Origin: Candidatus Macondimonas diazotrophica
GTDB lineage: Bacteria; Pseudomonadota; Gammaproteobacteria; UBA5335
Direction: 5' to 3'
Length of the DNA stretch: 64,000 bases
Assembly (NCBI RefSeq): GCF_004684205.1
Contig: NZ_SRIO01000012.1
Coordinates: forward strand, 1-64,000
Shown here: positions 30,364 to 38,917 of the stretch, one piece after another
How the letters are laid out: each line of letters starts with the position of its first letter
Numbering within the stretch: position 1 is the stretch's first letter
The notes under the pieces: generated by a model
What the model saw: only the letters and a program-made list of their open reading frames with translations
Database searches by the model: none
Told to the model about the DNA's origin: nothing
Position numbers and translations under genes: made by a program

Positions 30364-31707
30364 ATGAATCAAAATCGTCTCCCCTTACTCAGGGCCCTGT
30401 CCCTCGCTGGACTGTCCTTGGTGCCGTTTGCTGTCGGCGCTCAGGAGGCAGCCGAAACCCCCACGCTTGACCCGGGCGATACGGCCTGGATGCTCACCGC
30501 CACGGCGCTTGTGCTGTTCATGACCATCCCCGGCCTTGCACTGTTCTACGGCGGGATGGTCCGCGCCAAGAATGTCCTGTCCGTCCTGATGCAGTGCTTT
30601 GCAATCACCGGGCTGGTCTCGATAATGTGGGTCGTGTTCGGCTATTCCCTGGCCTTCGATACCACGGGAATGGAACAGGGCGTCGTGAATCTCCACTCCT
30701 TCGTGGGCGGCTTGTCACGCGCCTTCATGGCCGGACTCACCCGGGAAAGCCTCGTCGGTACCATTCCCGAGTCGGTCTTTGCGACCTTCCAGATGACGTT
30801 TGCGATCATCACTCCTGCCCTGATCGTCGGCGCCTTCGCCGAACGCATGAAGTTCTCCGCCATGCTGCTGTTCAGCGCCGTCTGGCTGACCATCGTCTAC
30901 CTGCCGATTGCCCATATGGTCTGGGGGGGTGACGGTGCGCTGATGTGGGATTGGGGCGTACTGGACTTCGCCGGTGGAACCGTCGTGCACATCAATGCCG
31001 GGATCGCGGGTTTCGTCGCCTGTCTGGTACTGGGCAAGCGCAAAGGTTATCCGACGACAGCCATGCCGCCGCACAACCTCACCTACACCCTGATTGGCGC
31101 ATCGATGCTGTGGGTCGGCTGGTTCGGGTTCAACGCCGGCTCGGCCGTGGCCGCAGATGATTCAGCGGGCATGGCTATGCTGACCACCCAAGTCGCGACC
31201 GCCAGCGCAGCGCTTGCCTGGATGTTTGCCGAATGGCTGAGTCATGGTAAGCCGTCCGTGCTGGGTATCGCTTCGGGCGCCGTGGCTGGCCTGGTCGCCG
31301 TTACCCCCGCCTCCGGCACCTGCGGCCCGATGGGCGCGTTGCTGCTCGGCCTGATCTCGGGCGCGCTGTGTTTCCTGGCCTCGACACGGCTCAAGCGGGC
31401 GTTGGGTTACGACGACTCCCTCGACGTCTTCGGCGTACATGCCGTTGGTGGCCTGGTCGGCGCCATTCTGACCGGGCTGTTCGCCGATGTGTCCTTCGGC
31501 GGAGCCGGTCTGGCTGAAGGCATGACGATCGGCGGCCAGCTGTGGATCCAGATCAAGGGTGCGTTGTTCACCGTCATCTACACCGGCGTGCTGAGCTTCA
31601 TCATTCTGAAGGTGATCGACATCCTGATCGGCCTGCGGGTGAGCGAAGAAGAAGAGACGCAGGGATTGGACATCTCGCTCCACGACGAGCGCGGTTACAA
31701 CCTCTAA
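30364..31707 (+). CDS. amtB: AmtB ammonium transporter
   Basis: 447-residue channel with a cleavable signal peptide (to about residue 26, ending AVGA-QEA) and 11 membrane helices, forming a trimer that conducts ammonia/ammonium. Family marks: MVRAKNVLSVLMQCF, the twin-His pore (DFAGGTVVHINAGIAG and DVFGVHAVGGLVGAILTGLF), and LTYTLIGASMLWVGWFGFNAGS. It is downstream of the tandem PII genes, which regulate it by direct plugging. A strong terminator follows. Confidence 0.97.
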   Translation: MNQNRLPLLRALSLAGLSLVPFAVGAQEAAETPTLDPGDTAWMLTATALVLFMTIPGLALFYGGMVRAKNVLSVLMQCFAITGLVSIMWVVFGYSLAFDTTGMEQGVVNLHSFVGGLSRAFMAGLTRESLVGTIPESVFATFQMTFAIITPALIVGAFAERMKFSAMLLFSAVWLTIVYLPIAHMVWGGDGALMWDWGVLDFAGGTVVHINAGIAGFVACLVLGKRKGYPTTAMPPHNLTYTLIGASMLWVGWFGFNAGSAVAADDSAGMAMLTTQVATASAALAWMFAEWLSHGKPSVLGIASGAVAGLVAVTPASGTCGPMGALLLGLISGALCFLASTRLKRALGYDDSLDVFGVHAVGGLVGAILTGLFADVSFGGAGLAEGMTIGGQLWIQIKGALFTVIYTGVLSFIILKVIDILIGLRVSEEEETQGLDISLHDERGYNL

Positions 31708-31726
31708 CGCATCACACGCGCATCTC

Positions 31727-31761
31727 GGCCCTGGAATCGTAAGGATTCCAGGGCCTTTTTT
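31727..31761 (+). terminator. Rho-independent terminator after amtB
   Basis: Perfect 12-bp stem GGCCCTGGAATC / GATTCCAGGGCC with loop GTAAG, followed by six T residues. Confidence 0.95.
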
Positions 31762-31954
31762 ATGCGCCGTGATGCTCTCGACGATGCGGCGCCGTGCCGA
31801 GGTCTTCCACCATCGGCCGGCTCAAGCCGCCCCATGGGTCCGCCGATACTCTTCGATAGGTCACCCGCTGCACCGACCCGGAACAACCGGACCGACCCTC
31901 CCCTTCACCCCGGCCGTATCCGCGGATAGAGGCCTCAGACGGAAGGTGTGCACG

Positions 31955-32368
31955 ATGAAACTTGCCACCCTGACGAGCTTACCCTGCATCGTGGCACTGC
32001 TTTGGCCATTATGGGCCTCGGCTGAAATCTACCAGTCGCGTGACGCGGCCGGAAATCTGGTCTACAGCGATCGGCCGCTCAATGCCGGATCGATCAGAAG
32101 CGATATCAGCGTGCCGCCTGCGGGTCAGCCGTCCCCCATCGGCTTCGCTACACCCTTATCCGATGAAAGCGGAAACATGACGGACACCGATCCGGAAATC
32201 CGTCAGGCCCGTTGCCAGAAAATCCGGGAGCTGCTCGCCCGTTATGAAAAAAGCGAGTACATGATACGAGAAGGTCAGGACGGAAAGAATGTAGTGCTGA
32301 GCGATGTCGAAAAGGACCAGGAAATTGCATCGCTGCGTGAACAGGAAGCAGCGCAATGCGATCCGTGA
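31955..32368 (+). CDS. Secreted DUF4124-type protein
   Basis: 137-residue protein with a signal peptide (MKLATLTSLPCIVALLWPLW, cleaved near ASA-EIY) and the DUF4124 motif YQSRDAAGNLVYSDRP, followed by a charged helical tail with KIRELLARYEKSEYM. DUF4124 proteins are periplasmic and their role is unknown. The start ATG at 31955 has GGAAGG upstream; earlier frame has no signal peptide. It stands alone after the amtB terminator. Confidence 0.8.
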   Translation: MKLATLTSLPCIVALLWPLWASAEIYQSRDAAGNLVYSDRPLNAGSIRSDISVPPAGQPSPIGFATPLSDESGNMTDTDPEIRQARCQKIRELLARYEKSEYMIREGQDGKNVVLSDVEKDQEIASLREQEAAQCDP

Positions 32369-32664
32369 GTAGCGCGATGCTCACACCGCAACAGGATTGC
32401 GCAGATCACCAGCAGCCGGCCTTTCGGGCGGGCTTGCCACGTCGCCGCACACATGAATGCGGGAATGCCACATCCCATGGCAGCCGCCCCGGCGCTCTGT
32501 GAACGCCCCATTGCGCGGGGCGGGCGATATCCGAGATGGAGGTCCATCGACGCTGATTCTGAGGACCGTCTTCCAGTCGTTCCCGGCGCTCGGCGACCAT
32601 CTGCGCGCCGCATTGTGCTCGATGCGTGATCGCCCATGGTTCTCCAGGGCGTCAAAGGGATGCG

Positions 32665-33393
32665 CTATTCCCAATCGAAGCGGGGCAGGTTGTCCAGTGC
32701 CCGCCGCAGCGCACTCTGCCATTCCTCTTTCACCGCAGCGTAGAACGGTGTGTCCAGATCGAAGGTCTGATGGCGAAACACCTGTAAATCGCCCGTACGA
32801 TAGAGGAGGAGTTCGACGGGCGGCCCAACGGAAATATTGCTGCGCATGGTCGAGTCGATGGAAACCAGCGCTGCACGCGCCGCGTCTTCCAGGGAGATGG
32901 CACGATGAATGTTCCGATCCAGGATCGGCTTACCGTATTTGATCTCACCGATCTGCAAGAAGGGCATTTGTTCCGAACAGCTGATGTAATTGCCCTCGGG
33001 ATACACCAGAAAGATATCCGCCCGGCCCAGCCCGATCTGCCCTCCGACGATGAAGGTCGAGGTCGTATCGACCAAGCCACCGGCGGCTGCTCCGTCAGTG
33101 CTTTGGACATGCCGGCTGACGCGACCGACGTACCCGGCCACCTCGTCGATGCTCTTGAAGGTTCGTAGGCTTTCGACCGCCTGCGGATCCTCGGCCTGGC
33201 GCTTCAAGGTGGCCACGACCTGCTGCGTCGTCGCGAGGTTCCCGGCACTGAGAAGGGTCACGACACGATCATCGAGATATTCGAAGACGAACATCTTGCT
33301 GTAGGTCCCGACGTGATCAACACCGGCGTTGGTGCGGGAATCTGACGCAAAAACAAGTCCTTGATCGCAGCGGATGGCGAGGCAATAGGTCAT
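32665..33393 (-). CDS. anbu: Anbu-type proteasome/HslV homologue
   Basis: 242-residue Ntn-fold protein of the Anbu family (ancestral beta subunit). It starts MTYCLAIRCDQGLVFASDSR and continues TNAGVDHVGTYSKMFVFEYL and LLSAGNLATTQQVV. Thr2 becomes the N-terminal nucleophile after removal of Met1. Anbu assembles into an open spiral or ring and shows weak peptidase activity. It is normally found with genes for a circularly permuted ATP-grasp protein, an alpha-E protein and a transglutaminase-like protein; none is beside it here. The start is fixed by the need for Thr at position 2. Natural substrate unknown. Confidence 0.88.
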   Translation of the reverse strand: MTYCLAIRCDQGLVFASDSRTNAGVDHVGTYSKMFVFEYLDDRVVTLLSAGNLATTQQVVATLKRQAEDPQAVESLRTFKSIDEVAGYVGRVSRHVQSTDGAAAGGLVDTTSTFIVGGQIGLGRADIFLVYPEGNYISCSEQMPFLQIGEIKYGKPILDRNIHRAISLEDAARAALVSIDSTMRSNISVGPPVELLLYRTGDLQVFRHQTFDLDTPFYAAVKEEWQSALRRALDNLPRFDWE

Positions 33394-33495
33394 GATCGTT
33401 CCATTGGCGAACTCGAGCGCAAGGTTTGAATCATAGCATGCACCTGAGTACACACACTGCTGTCGAGTCTGCTCTCGCCCTCTAAGGAATCCCCC

Positions 33496-34437
33496 ATGCA
33501 CGATAAGGTGGCCCCAGCCTATCTCCCACGTCGCGCGGTATGTCCTGAGACGCTTCAGATTCGCGGGCTCGCACTTCACCTGCATCGCTGGCCAAGCGGA
33601 AATGGTCCGGTCTGTCTGCTGCTGCATGGCTGGATGGATACGGGCGCAACGTTCCAGTTTCTAGTGGACGCCCTCCCCGCGAACTGGGAACTGATTGCGC
33701 CAGACTGGCGCGGTTTCGGGCGCAGCGCGTGGGCGTCTGGCAACTATTATTTTCAGGAGTACCTTGCCGATCTGGATGCCCTGGTGACGATGCTCAGCCC
33801 GGACCAACCGGTTCGGCTGGTGGGCCACAGCATGGGTGGCAACGTCGCCTGCCTGTATGCAGGCATCCGCCCGGATCGGGTGGATCGCCTGATCAGTCTC
33901 GAGGGATTCGGTTTGCCCCCCACGACACCCGATTCAGCCCCGATCCATTATCGAAGCTGGTTGCGAGAACAGACCGCACCGATGCAGCAACGCGTCTACG
34001 CCACCTGGCCCGCCTTCGTCACCCGCCTGCAGCGGAGTAATCCACGCCTGCCGGCCGATCACGCTGCGTTCATTGCACAGGCCTGGGCCGAAGACAGTCC
34101 CCAGGGACCGCGACTCCGGGCCGATCCTCGCCATCGGACCCGCAGCCCGATCCCTTATCGACTCGATGAGGCACGCGCCTGCTGGCGTCATATTCAAGCG
34201 CCGACGCTTTGGATTATGGGAACGGAGTCTCCCTTCGCGCGACTCGATCCGGCACTGATGGCGGAGAACCGGCGTTGTTTTGCATCACTACGGGAAACGC
34301 GTCTGACGGGATGCGGGCATATGATGCATCACGAACGCCCGCAGGCGGTGGCAAACGCCATCACCGACTTCATGGATGCACTGGATCATGACGGTGCGCC
34401 GCGATTCGGAAACCGTCGCGATGAATTTGGAGGCTAG
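33496..34437 (+). CDS. Alpha/beta hydrolase
   Basis: 313-residue alpha/beta-fold hydrolase. Oxyanion motif LLHGWMDTGATF, nucleophile elbow GHSMGGNVA (Ser about residue 114), and a late His in GCGHMMHHERP give a full catalytic triad candidate. No signal peptide. AAGGAA precedes the ATG. Substrate cannot be named; it resembles haloalkane dehalogenase/epoxide-hydrolase/esterase-like members. The stop codon (34435-34437) lies inside the 3' end of the convergent tRNA-Cys gene. Confidence 0.85.
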   Translation: MHDKVAPAYLPRRAVCPETLQIRGLALHLHRWPSGNGPVCLLLHGWMDTGATFQFLVDALPANWELIAPDWRGFGRSAWASGNYYFQEYLADLDALVTMLSPDQPVRLVGHSMGGNVACLYAGIRPDRVDRLISLEGFGLPPTTPDSAPIHYRSWLREQTAPMQQRVYATWPAFVTRLQRSNPRLPADHAAFIAQAWAEDSPQGPRLRADPRHRTRSPIPYRLDEARACWRHIQAPTLWIMGTESPFARLDPALMAENRRCFASLRETRLTGCGHMMHHERPQAVANAITDFMDALDHDGAPRFGNRRDEFGG

Positions 34438-34501
34438 GGCCGGAATCGAACCGACGTCCACGGCTTTGCAGGCCGCTGCATAACCACTCTGCCACCCAGC
34501 C
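34428..34501 (-). tRNA. tRNA-Cys (anticodon GCA)
   Basis: Minus strand: acceptor GGCTGGG with CCTAGCC (one G-U), discriminator U, encoded CCA at 34428-34430, anticodon loop CTGCAAA (anticodon GCA), T-arm GGTTCGATTCC. The discriminator U is diagnostic for tRNA-Cys. It is downstream of tRNA-Gly on the same strand. The 3' end overlaps the last 10 bases of the convergent hydrolase gene. Confidence 0.96.
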
Positions 34502-34579
34502 ATGGGGAGACGGCGCCTCGCGCCTGCGTCTGGAGCGCTGACGGGCCAGCAACAATTATCGCCGGCCCGTAGCCAATTC

Positions 34580-34654
34580 TGGAGCGGGAAACGAGATTCG
34601 AACTCGCGACCCCAACCTTGGCAAGGTTGTGCTCTACCACTGAGCTATTCCCGC
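34580..34654 (-). tRNA. tRNA-Gly (anticodon GCC)
   Basis: Minus strand: acceptor GCGGGAA with TTCCCGC, D-arm AGCTCAGTGGTAGAGC, anticodon loop TTGCCAA (anticodon GCC), T-arm AGTTCGAATCT, encoded CCA at 34580-34582. First of a Gly-Cys tRNA pair, resembling the glyW-cysT order of enterobacteria. Confidence 0.97.
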
Positions 34655-34669
34655 TTAGGTGAGTCGGGA

Positions 34670-34697
34670 ATTTTAGCAGCGCCGCGCCAGAGGTCAA
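34670..34697 (-). promoter_or_regulatory. Sigma-70 promoter of the tRNA-Gly/Cys unit
   Basis: On the minus strand, TTGACC (34692-34697) and TAAAAT (34670-34675) are 16 bases apart, with the mature tRNA-Gly beginning 15 bases after the -10 box. Both boxes match consensus in five of six positions. Confidence 0.7.
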
Positions 34698-34740
34698 GCG
34701 CTATTCGCGATGCGCAGCCAGCGAGGGAGTTGATAAGCGA

Positions 34741-34768
34741 TCATATAATTAGCATACTTATTATATGA
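34741..34768. promoter_or_regulatory. Palindromic operator overlapping the marR start codon
   Basis: TCATATAAT (34741-34749) and ATTATATGA (34760-34768) are perfect 9-base inverted arms around a 10-base spacer. This is the size and A/T-rich character of a MarR/SlyA-family operator, and it spans the ATG at 34765-34767. A TTGATA (34730) with CATACT 17 bases on (34753) would place the transcript start at or near the ATG. This fits autorepression of the efflux operon. Confidence 0.7.
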
Positions 34769-35253
34769 ACACTAATGACTCACCCCCGGTACAGCTTATC
34801 GGCACCCGTATTGCCGAAACCGCCCGACGCTGGCGACAACTGCTCGACGAGCGGTCGCGGGATACGGGGCTGAGCCAGGCGCGCTGGCTGGTGCTGTTGC
34901 ATTTGAGCCGCTTGGGTGACGGGATATCCCAGACCAGCCTGGCGCAGTCCATCGGCATCGAAGGCGCGAGTCTGGTTCGTCTTCTGGACGATCTGGAATC
35001 CCGCAATCTCGTCGAGCGCCGCATCGATCCCCAGGACCGGCGAGCCAAGCATCTGCTTCTGACCAGCGCCGGGCGCCTGGCCCTGAACGATGTCGATGCG
35101 ATCGCCGCGACAGTGCGACAGGACCTCCTTCTAGGGCTGGATGAACAGGCAATCGCGCATTTACTGGCGATGCTCGATCAAATCCTGGCGAATGCGGCCC
35201 GCCTGACCCGGAAGCCTTGCAACCCCGATGACCTCGAAGAGAAGACGCCATGA
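34765..35253 (+). CDS. MarR/SlyA-family regulator of an efflux operon
   Basis: 162-residue dimeric winged-helix repressor: LSQARWLVLLHLSRLGDGIS, then recognition region TSLAQSIGIEGASLVRLLDDLE and wing RRIDPQDRRAKHLLLTSAG. It most likely represses its own operon until a ligand (phenolic or lipophilic drug) binds. No Shine-Dalgarno is seen before the ATG; the mRNA may be leaderless. Its stop overlaps the start of the membrane-fusion gene as ATGA. Confidence 0.9.
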   Translation: MNTNDSPPVQLIGTRIAETARRWRQLLDERSRDTGLSQARWLVLLHLSRLGDGISQTSLAQSIGIEGASLVRLLDDLESRNLVERRIDPQDRRAKHLLLTSAGRLALNDVDAIAATVRQDLLLGLDEQAIAHLLAMLDQILANAARLTRKPCNPDDLEEKTP

Positions 35254-36347
35254 TCAGGATCGTTGCGCCCGGTTCGTTTCGTTACGCTCTCGGTCGATTG
35301 ATCGCGATCGGGGCCCTGCTGCTGCTCGCCCTGGCCATTGGACATTGGCTGCACCGTCAGCTCACCTTGGTGCAGTCGAACGATGCCCGCATTGCGGCGG
35401 ACATGATTACGGTCAGCAGCGAGCTCCCGGGGCGGATTGCCGAGTTCGATCTGGTGCCAGGCCAGTCGGTCGCCGCTGGAACCCTGCTCACCCAGCTCGA
35501 CGACAGCGAGGCTCAAACCGCCCTCGCAGAAAGCGAAGCAACCTTGACCCGACTCAAGGCCAGCCGGGACACGCTGATCGCGCGGATCGATCAACAACGC
35601 AGCGCCATCCAGGCTCAGCAACAAAGTGCGATGTCCCAGCTGAGCAGGGCGCGCGCCAACCTTGCAGCCCAGCAAACCCATCAGGATCTGGCACGCCACA
35701 ACGCCCAGCGTGCCGATGCACTGATCGCCGACCACGTCATCAGCGTCCAAAGCTGGGATCAGATCAAACATGAGCAACGCGCAGCCGAACAATCAACCCT
35801 GGAAGCCAAAGCGGAGCTGGCTGTTGCGCAAGCCGGGGTGGCTCAGGCACAGGCCGACGCGAAATCGATCCGGGTACTCGAAAATCAATTGACGGAAATC
35901 GATGCGGCCATCACCGAAGCCCGAGCCAACCTGGAACAGCAGCATGTCCGACTGACCAAGCTTACGCTGCGCAGCCCCGTCGATGGCGTGATCGACGAGA
36001 CTTTCGTTCATGCGGGGGAATATGCGGTGCCGGGACGACGCCTGCTGCTGATGCATGATCCGGCGACGATCCGGGTGGAAGCGAATATCAAGGAAACGGC
36101 AATTGACGACGTTAAACTGGGCGCGCTGACCCACGTTTACGTCGATGCATATCCGGATCGAACCTTCAGTGGACACGTCATCGAATTGGGGCAGGCGGCA
36201 ACCAGCCAGTTCGCGCTCATTCCCAACCCCAACCCCAGTGGGAATTTCACCAAGATCACCCAACGCCTTCCGATCCGGATCGCCCTCGATCAGCCGGCGG
36301 CCGACCTGCGGCCCGGCATGATGGTGGAAGTGGCCATTGAACACTGA
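35250..36347 (+). CDS. EmrA/HlyD-type membrane fusion protein
   Basis: 365-residue periplasmic adaptor anchored by one N-terminal helix (about 12-32). It has a split lipoyl domain (DARIAADMITVSSELPGRI ... LRSPVDGVIDETFV), a long alpha-helical hairpin (about 95-220, rich in Ala/Gln/Glu heptads), and a beta-barrel part ending RPGMMVEVAIEH. With a DHA2 transporter and an outer-membrane factor encoded elsewhere it should form a drug-efflux pump. It overlaps genes on both sides. Confidence 0.92.
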   Translation: MIRIVAPGSFRYALGRLIAIGALLLLALAIGHWLHRQLTLVQSNDARIAADMITVSSELPGRIAEFDLVPGQSVAAGTLLTQLDDSEAQTALAESEATLTRLKASRDTLIARIDQQRSAIQAQQQSAMSQLSRARANLAAQQTHQDLARHNAQRADALIADHVISVQSWDQIKHEQRAAEQSTLEAKAELAVAQAGVAQAQADAKSIRVLENQLTEIDAAITEARANLEQQHVRLTKLTLRSPVDGVIDETFVHAGEYAVPGRRLLLMHDPATIRVEANIKETAIDDVKLGALTHVYVDAYPDRTFSGHVIELGQAATSQFALIPNPNPSGNFTKITQRLPIRIALDQPAADLRPGMMVEVAIEH

Positions 36348-37923
36348 ACGCTCGGACCTGACGCGCCTCACCGCCCGATACGGCGCCGCCTACCGCTGGT
36401 TGGCGACCCTGACCGTCATGACCGGCACCATTTCCACGGTGCTGTCTTCCACCATCGTCAATGTCGCCATTCCCGACATCATGGGCGCCTTCGGCATCAG
36501 TGCCACCCAGGCACAATGGATGTCCACCGGATTTCTCGCAGCCATGACGGCCACCATGCTCGCCAACGCCTGGATGGTTGGACGATTCGGCCAGCGTGGC
36601 GCCTTTTTGATCGCCATCGGCATTTTCACAGCCGGATCGATCCTTGGCGGCCTGAGCCCCAATGAACAGATCCTCATCTTCGCGCGCATCCTCCAGGGCG
36701 GTGCAGCCGGCCTGACCCAGCCGCTCGCCATGCTGGTGATCTTCAGTGTCTTTCCGCCGGACAAGCGTGGTCAGGCGATGGGAATCTATGGGATCGGCGT
36801 GGTACTTGCCCCCGCGCTTGGACCGACTCTCGGCGGCCTTCTGGTCGACCATCTCAGCTGGCGCTATGTATTCTTCATGACGCTGCCGTTTTGCCTGATT
36901 GGCATGGGCCTCGCCAGTGCACTGCTGCCGGGCCCCGACGACGCCGTCGGTCGATCGCGGCTCGATGGCGTCGGTCTACTGCTGATCGCCGCCACCCTGT
37001 TTCCACTGCTCACCGCCCTGGCCAATGGCCAGCGCTGGGGCTGGCGTGAAATTCCCACCGGATTGACGCTGCTCTTCGCCGCAACATGCCTCGTGGCCCT
37101 GATCCTGTGGGAACGCCGACACGCCCATCCGCTGCTGGATTTCACGCTGTTCACCAACACACATTTTTCGGCAGCGGCAGCGGTCACCATTATCTACGGC
37201 GCCGGCCTGTTCGGGTCGACCTACCTCATTCCGCTCTTCGTTCAGACCATTCAGGGCTACACACCGACCCGGTCAGGCCTGCTGCTCATGCCAGCGGGAT
37301 TGGTTCTGGCGGTGGTATTCCCGGTAGCCGGACAGGTGTCGGACCGCCTGCCGCCGCACTATCCCGTCATGGCGGGACTGGCGATCTTCGCACTCTCGTT
37401 CTGGTTGATGCGCGATGTGGATGCCAATACGCCCTTTCTGTTCCTTGCATGCGCCATCGCCTTCGGACGCATCGGTCTGGGGCTGGTGATGCCGGCCTTG
37501 ACGGCCGGTGCGCTCCGCGCGGTCCCGCCGTCCAAGATCGCCCAGGGCTCGGGAACCGTGAATTTCGTGCGCCAACTGGGCGGGGCGCTAGGAGTCAATC
37601 TGCTCAGCGTGTTCATGGAGCGTCGCACGGCTTTCATGGGGGCGGCCATGACCGCGACCCAGACTCCCGGCCATGCCCCGACCCAGGCCTTGACCGATCG
37701 CCTCATCGAACTCTCCGAGGCTGGCGGCGCCATGGGCGATCTGGCTCAAGGCTACGCCGCCGACTTTCTCGGACGCGTCGTCTATGCCCAGGCCAATACA
37801 TGGGCCTATCGAGAAGGCTTTATACTGTTGGCGATCGTATTCTTGGCCGCCATGGCTCCAGCCTGGCTGATGCGTTTCACCCGGGAGATGTCTCATGTAT
37901 CACCGGATTCTGCTCGCCTATAA
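36337..37923 (+). CDS. DHA2-family (EmrB-type) multidrug MFS exporter
   Basis: 528-residue inner-membrane transporter with about 14 helices: LSSTIVNVAIPDIMGAFGIS, motif C GIGVVLAPALGPTLGGLLVD, and the DHA2 pattern RGQAMGIYG. Partner of the upstream EmrA-like adaptor. The best start is TTG at 36337 (GGAAG upstream, 11-base overlap with the preceding gene); the alternative ATG at codon 28 would cut helix 1. Substrates are probably hydrophobic toxins. Confidence 0.9.
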   Translation: MNTERSDLTRLTARYGAAYRWLATLTVMTGTISTVLSSTIVNVAIPDIMGAFGISATQAQWMSTGFLAAMTATMLANAWMVGRFGQRGAFLIAIGIFTAGSILGGLSPNEQILIFARILQGGAAGLTQPLAMLVIFSVFPPDKRGQAMGIYGIGVVLAPALGPTLGGLLVDHLSWRYVFFMTLPFCLIGMGLASALLPGPDDAVGRSRLDGVGLLLIAATLFPLLTALANGQRWGWREIPTGLTLLFAATCLVALILWERRHAHPLLDFTLFTNTHFSAAAAVTIIYGAGLFGSTYLIPLFVQTIQGYTPTRSGLLLMPAGLVLAVVFPVAGQVSDRLPPHYPVMAGLAIFALSFWLMRDVDANTPFLFLACAIAFGRIGLGLVMPALTAGALRAVPPSKIAQGSGTVNFVRQLGGALGVNLLSVFMERRTAFMGAAMTATQTPGHAPTQALTDRLIELSEAGGAMGDLAQGYAADFLGRVVYAQANTWAYREGFILLAIVFLAAMAPAWLMRFTREMSHVSPDSARL

Positions 37924-38356
37924 CGGCTCTCCCGAGGGCCGCGCCGTCCTTCATCAAGGTACGGAACTGGCAAAACTGTGCAAGGCCGAGGTCTGCCTGC
38001 TCGCTGTGGTGGGGATTCCGACGGGACTCACGATGGCCGAAACCATCGTCACGCCAGAGATGACCGATGCGCTCGAAGCACCCGCCCGCCAAACGCTGGG
38101 CGATGGCGCGAAAGACATTGCCGCCATGGGGCTGACCGTCCAGACGCGGATCGAGTTCGGCGAGCCCGTCGAGCGCATCGGCGCAGTAGCACGCGAATAC
38201 GGCGCCGATCTGATCGTCGTGGGCCACCGTCACCGAGGGGCCCTCGCACGTTGGTGGGGCGGCTCGGTGGGCAAGAGTCTGCTTGGCCACATTCCCTGTG
38301 ATCTTTTGGTCGCCGTGGATCAGGAGCCGCACGCAGAAAGCGCCACCGCCTCATGA
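37895..38356 (+). CDS. Universal stress protein (UspA family)
   Basis: 153-residue single-domain Usp: YHRILLAYNGSPEGRAVLHQ at the N-terminus and the ATP-binding signature VGHRHRGALARWWGGSVGKSLL near the end, so it likely binds ATP. It overlaps the transporter gene by 29 bases and the HIT gene by 4, so it is translated as part of the efflux operon. Function in the operon is unknown. Confidence 0.92.
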   Translation: MYHRILLAYNGSPEGRAVLHQGTELAKLCKAEVCLLAVVGIPTGLTMAETIVTPEMTDALEAPARQTLGDGAKDIAAMGLTVQTRIEFGEPVERIGAVAREYGADLIVVGHRHRGALARWWGGSVGKSLLGHIPCDLLVAVDQEPHAESATAS

Positions 38357-38823
38357 TGCGAAACTCAAACGCCGGCGCCGCACATTGCCTGTTCTGCCGA
38401 ATTGTCGAGGGCCAGCTCCCGTCCAGCCGCGTGGTTGAGGACGAGCACTGCATTGCCTTGATGGATGCATTTCCCTTGCGCCCGGGCCATGTCCTTGTGA
38501 TTCCGCGCCGTCATGCCGAAACGCTGACGGATCTGACCCCCGAGCTGCGCGCCCATCTCCTGGAGACGGCGCAGGGCATTGCTCAGGCCTTGCGCCGCAG
38601 CCCATTGGCGCCCGATGGCATTCACTTCGCGATCAACGAAGGCCGCGCTGCCCATCAGACAGTACCGCATTGCCATATCCATGTTCTGCCAAGACGCCGG
38701 GGCGATCTGGCGGGGCTGCTCGGTCAGATCCTGTCCAAGCCGATTCAGCTACTGCGCGGTCCACGCAGACAGGACGAACGCGAAACTCAGGCGCGTCTGA
38801 TCGCCCAGTACCTCGAATTCTGA
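38353..38823 (+). CDS. HIT-family nucleotide hydrolase/transferase
   Basis: 156-residue histidine-triad protein: CLFCRIVEGQLPSSRVVEDE, DAFPLRPGHVLVIPRRH, and the catalytic HCHIHVLPRR. It probably hydrolyses Ap4A-like or AMP-linked substrates. The start overlaps the usp stop (ATGA). Last gene of the marR-emrAB-like-usp-HIT operon. Confidence 0.93.
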   Translation: MMRNSNAGAAHCLFCRIVEGQLPSSRVVEDEHCIALMDAFPLRPGHVLVIPRRHAETLTDLTPELRAHLLETAQGIAQALRRSPLAPDGIHFAINEGRAAHQTVPHCHIHVLPRRRGDLAGLLGQILSKPIQLLRGPRRQDERETQARLIAQYLEF

Positions 38824-38867
38824 AGCCCCAGCGCAGCACACCCGCTTCGGCAATCGCTGATTCCATC

Positions 38868-38892
38868 AAAAAGGCCGGCATGCACCGGCCTT
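38868..38892 (-). terminator. Terminator of the aldolase gene
   Basis: Stem AAGGCCGG / CCGGCCTT with a 6-base loop; on the minus strand it is followed by five T residues (38868-38872 complement). It lies 25 bp past the aldolase stop and could slow plus-strand transcription too. Confidence 0.85.
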
Positions 38893-38917
38893 CGTGACAT
38901 CGACGCGACGATTCACC

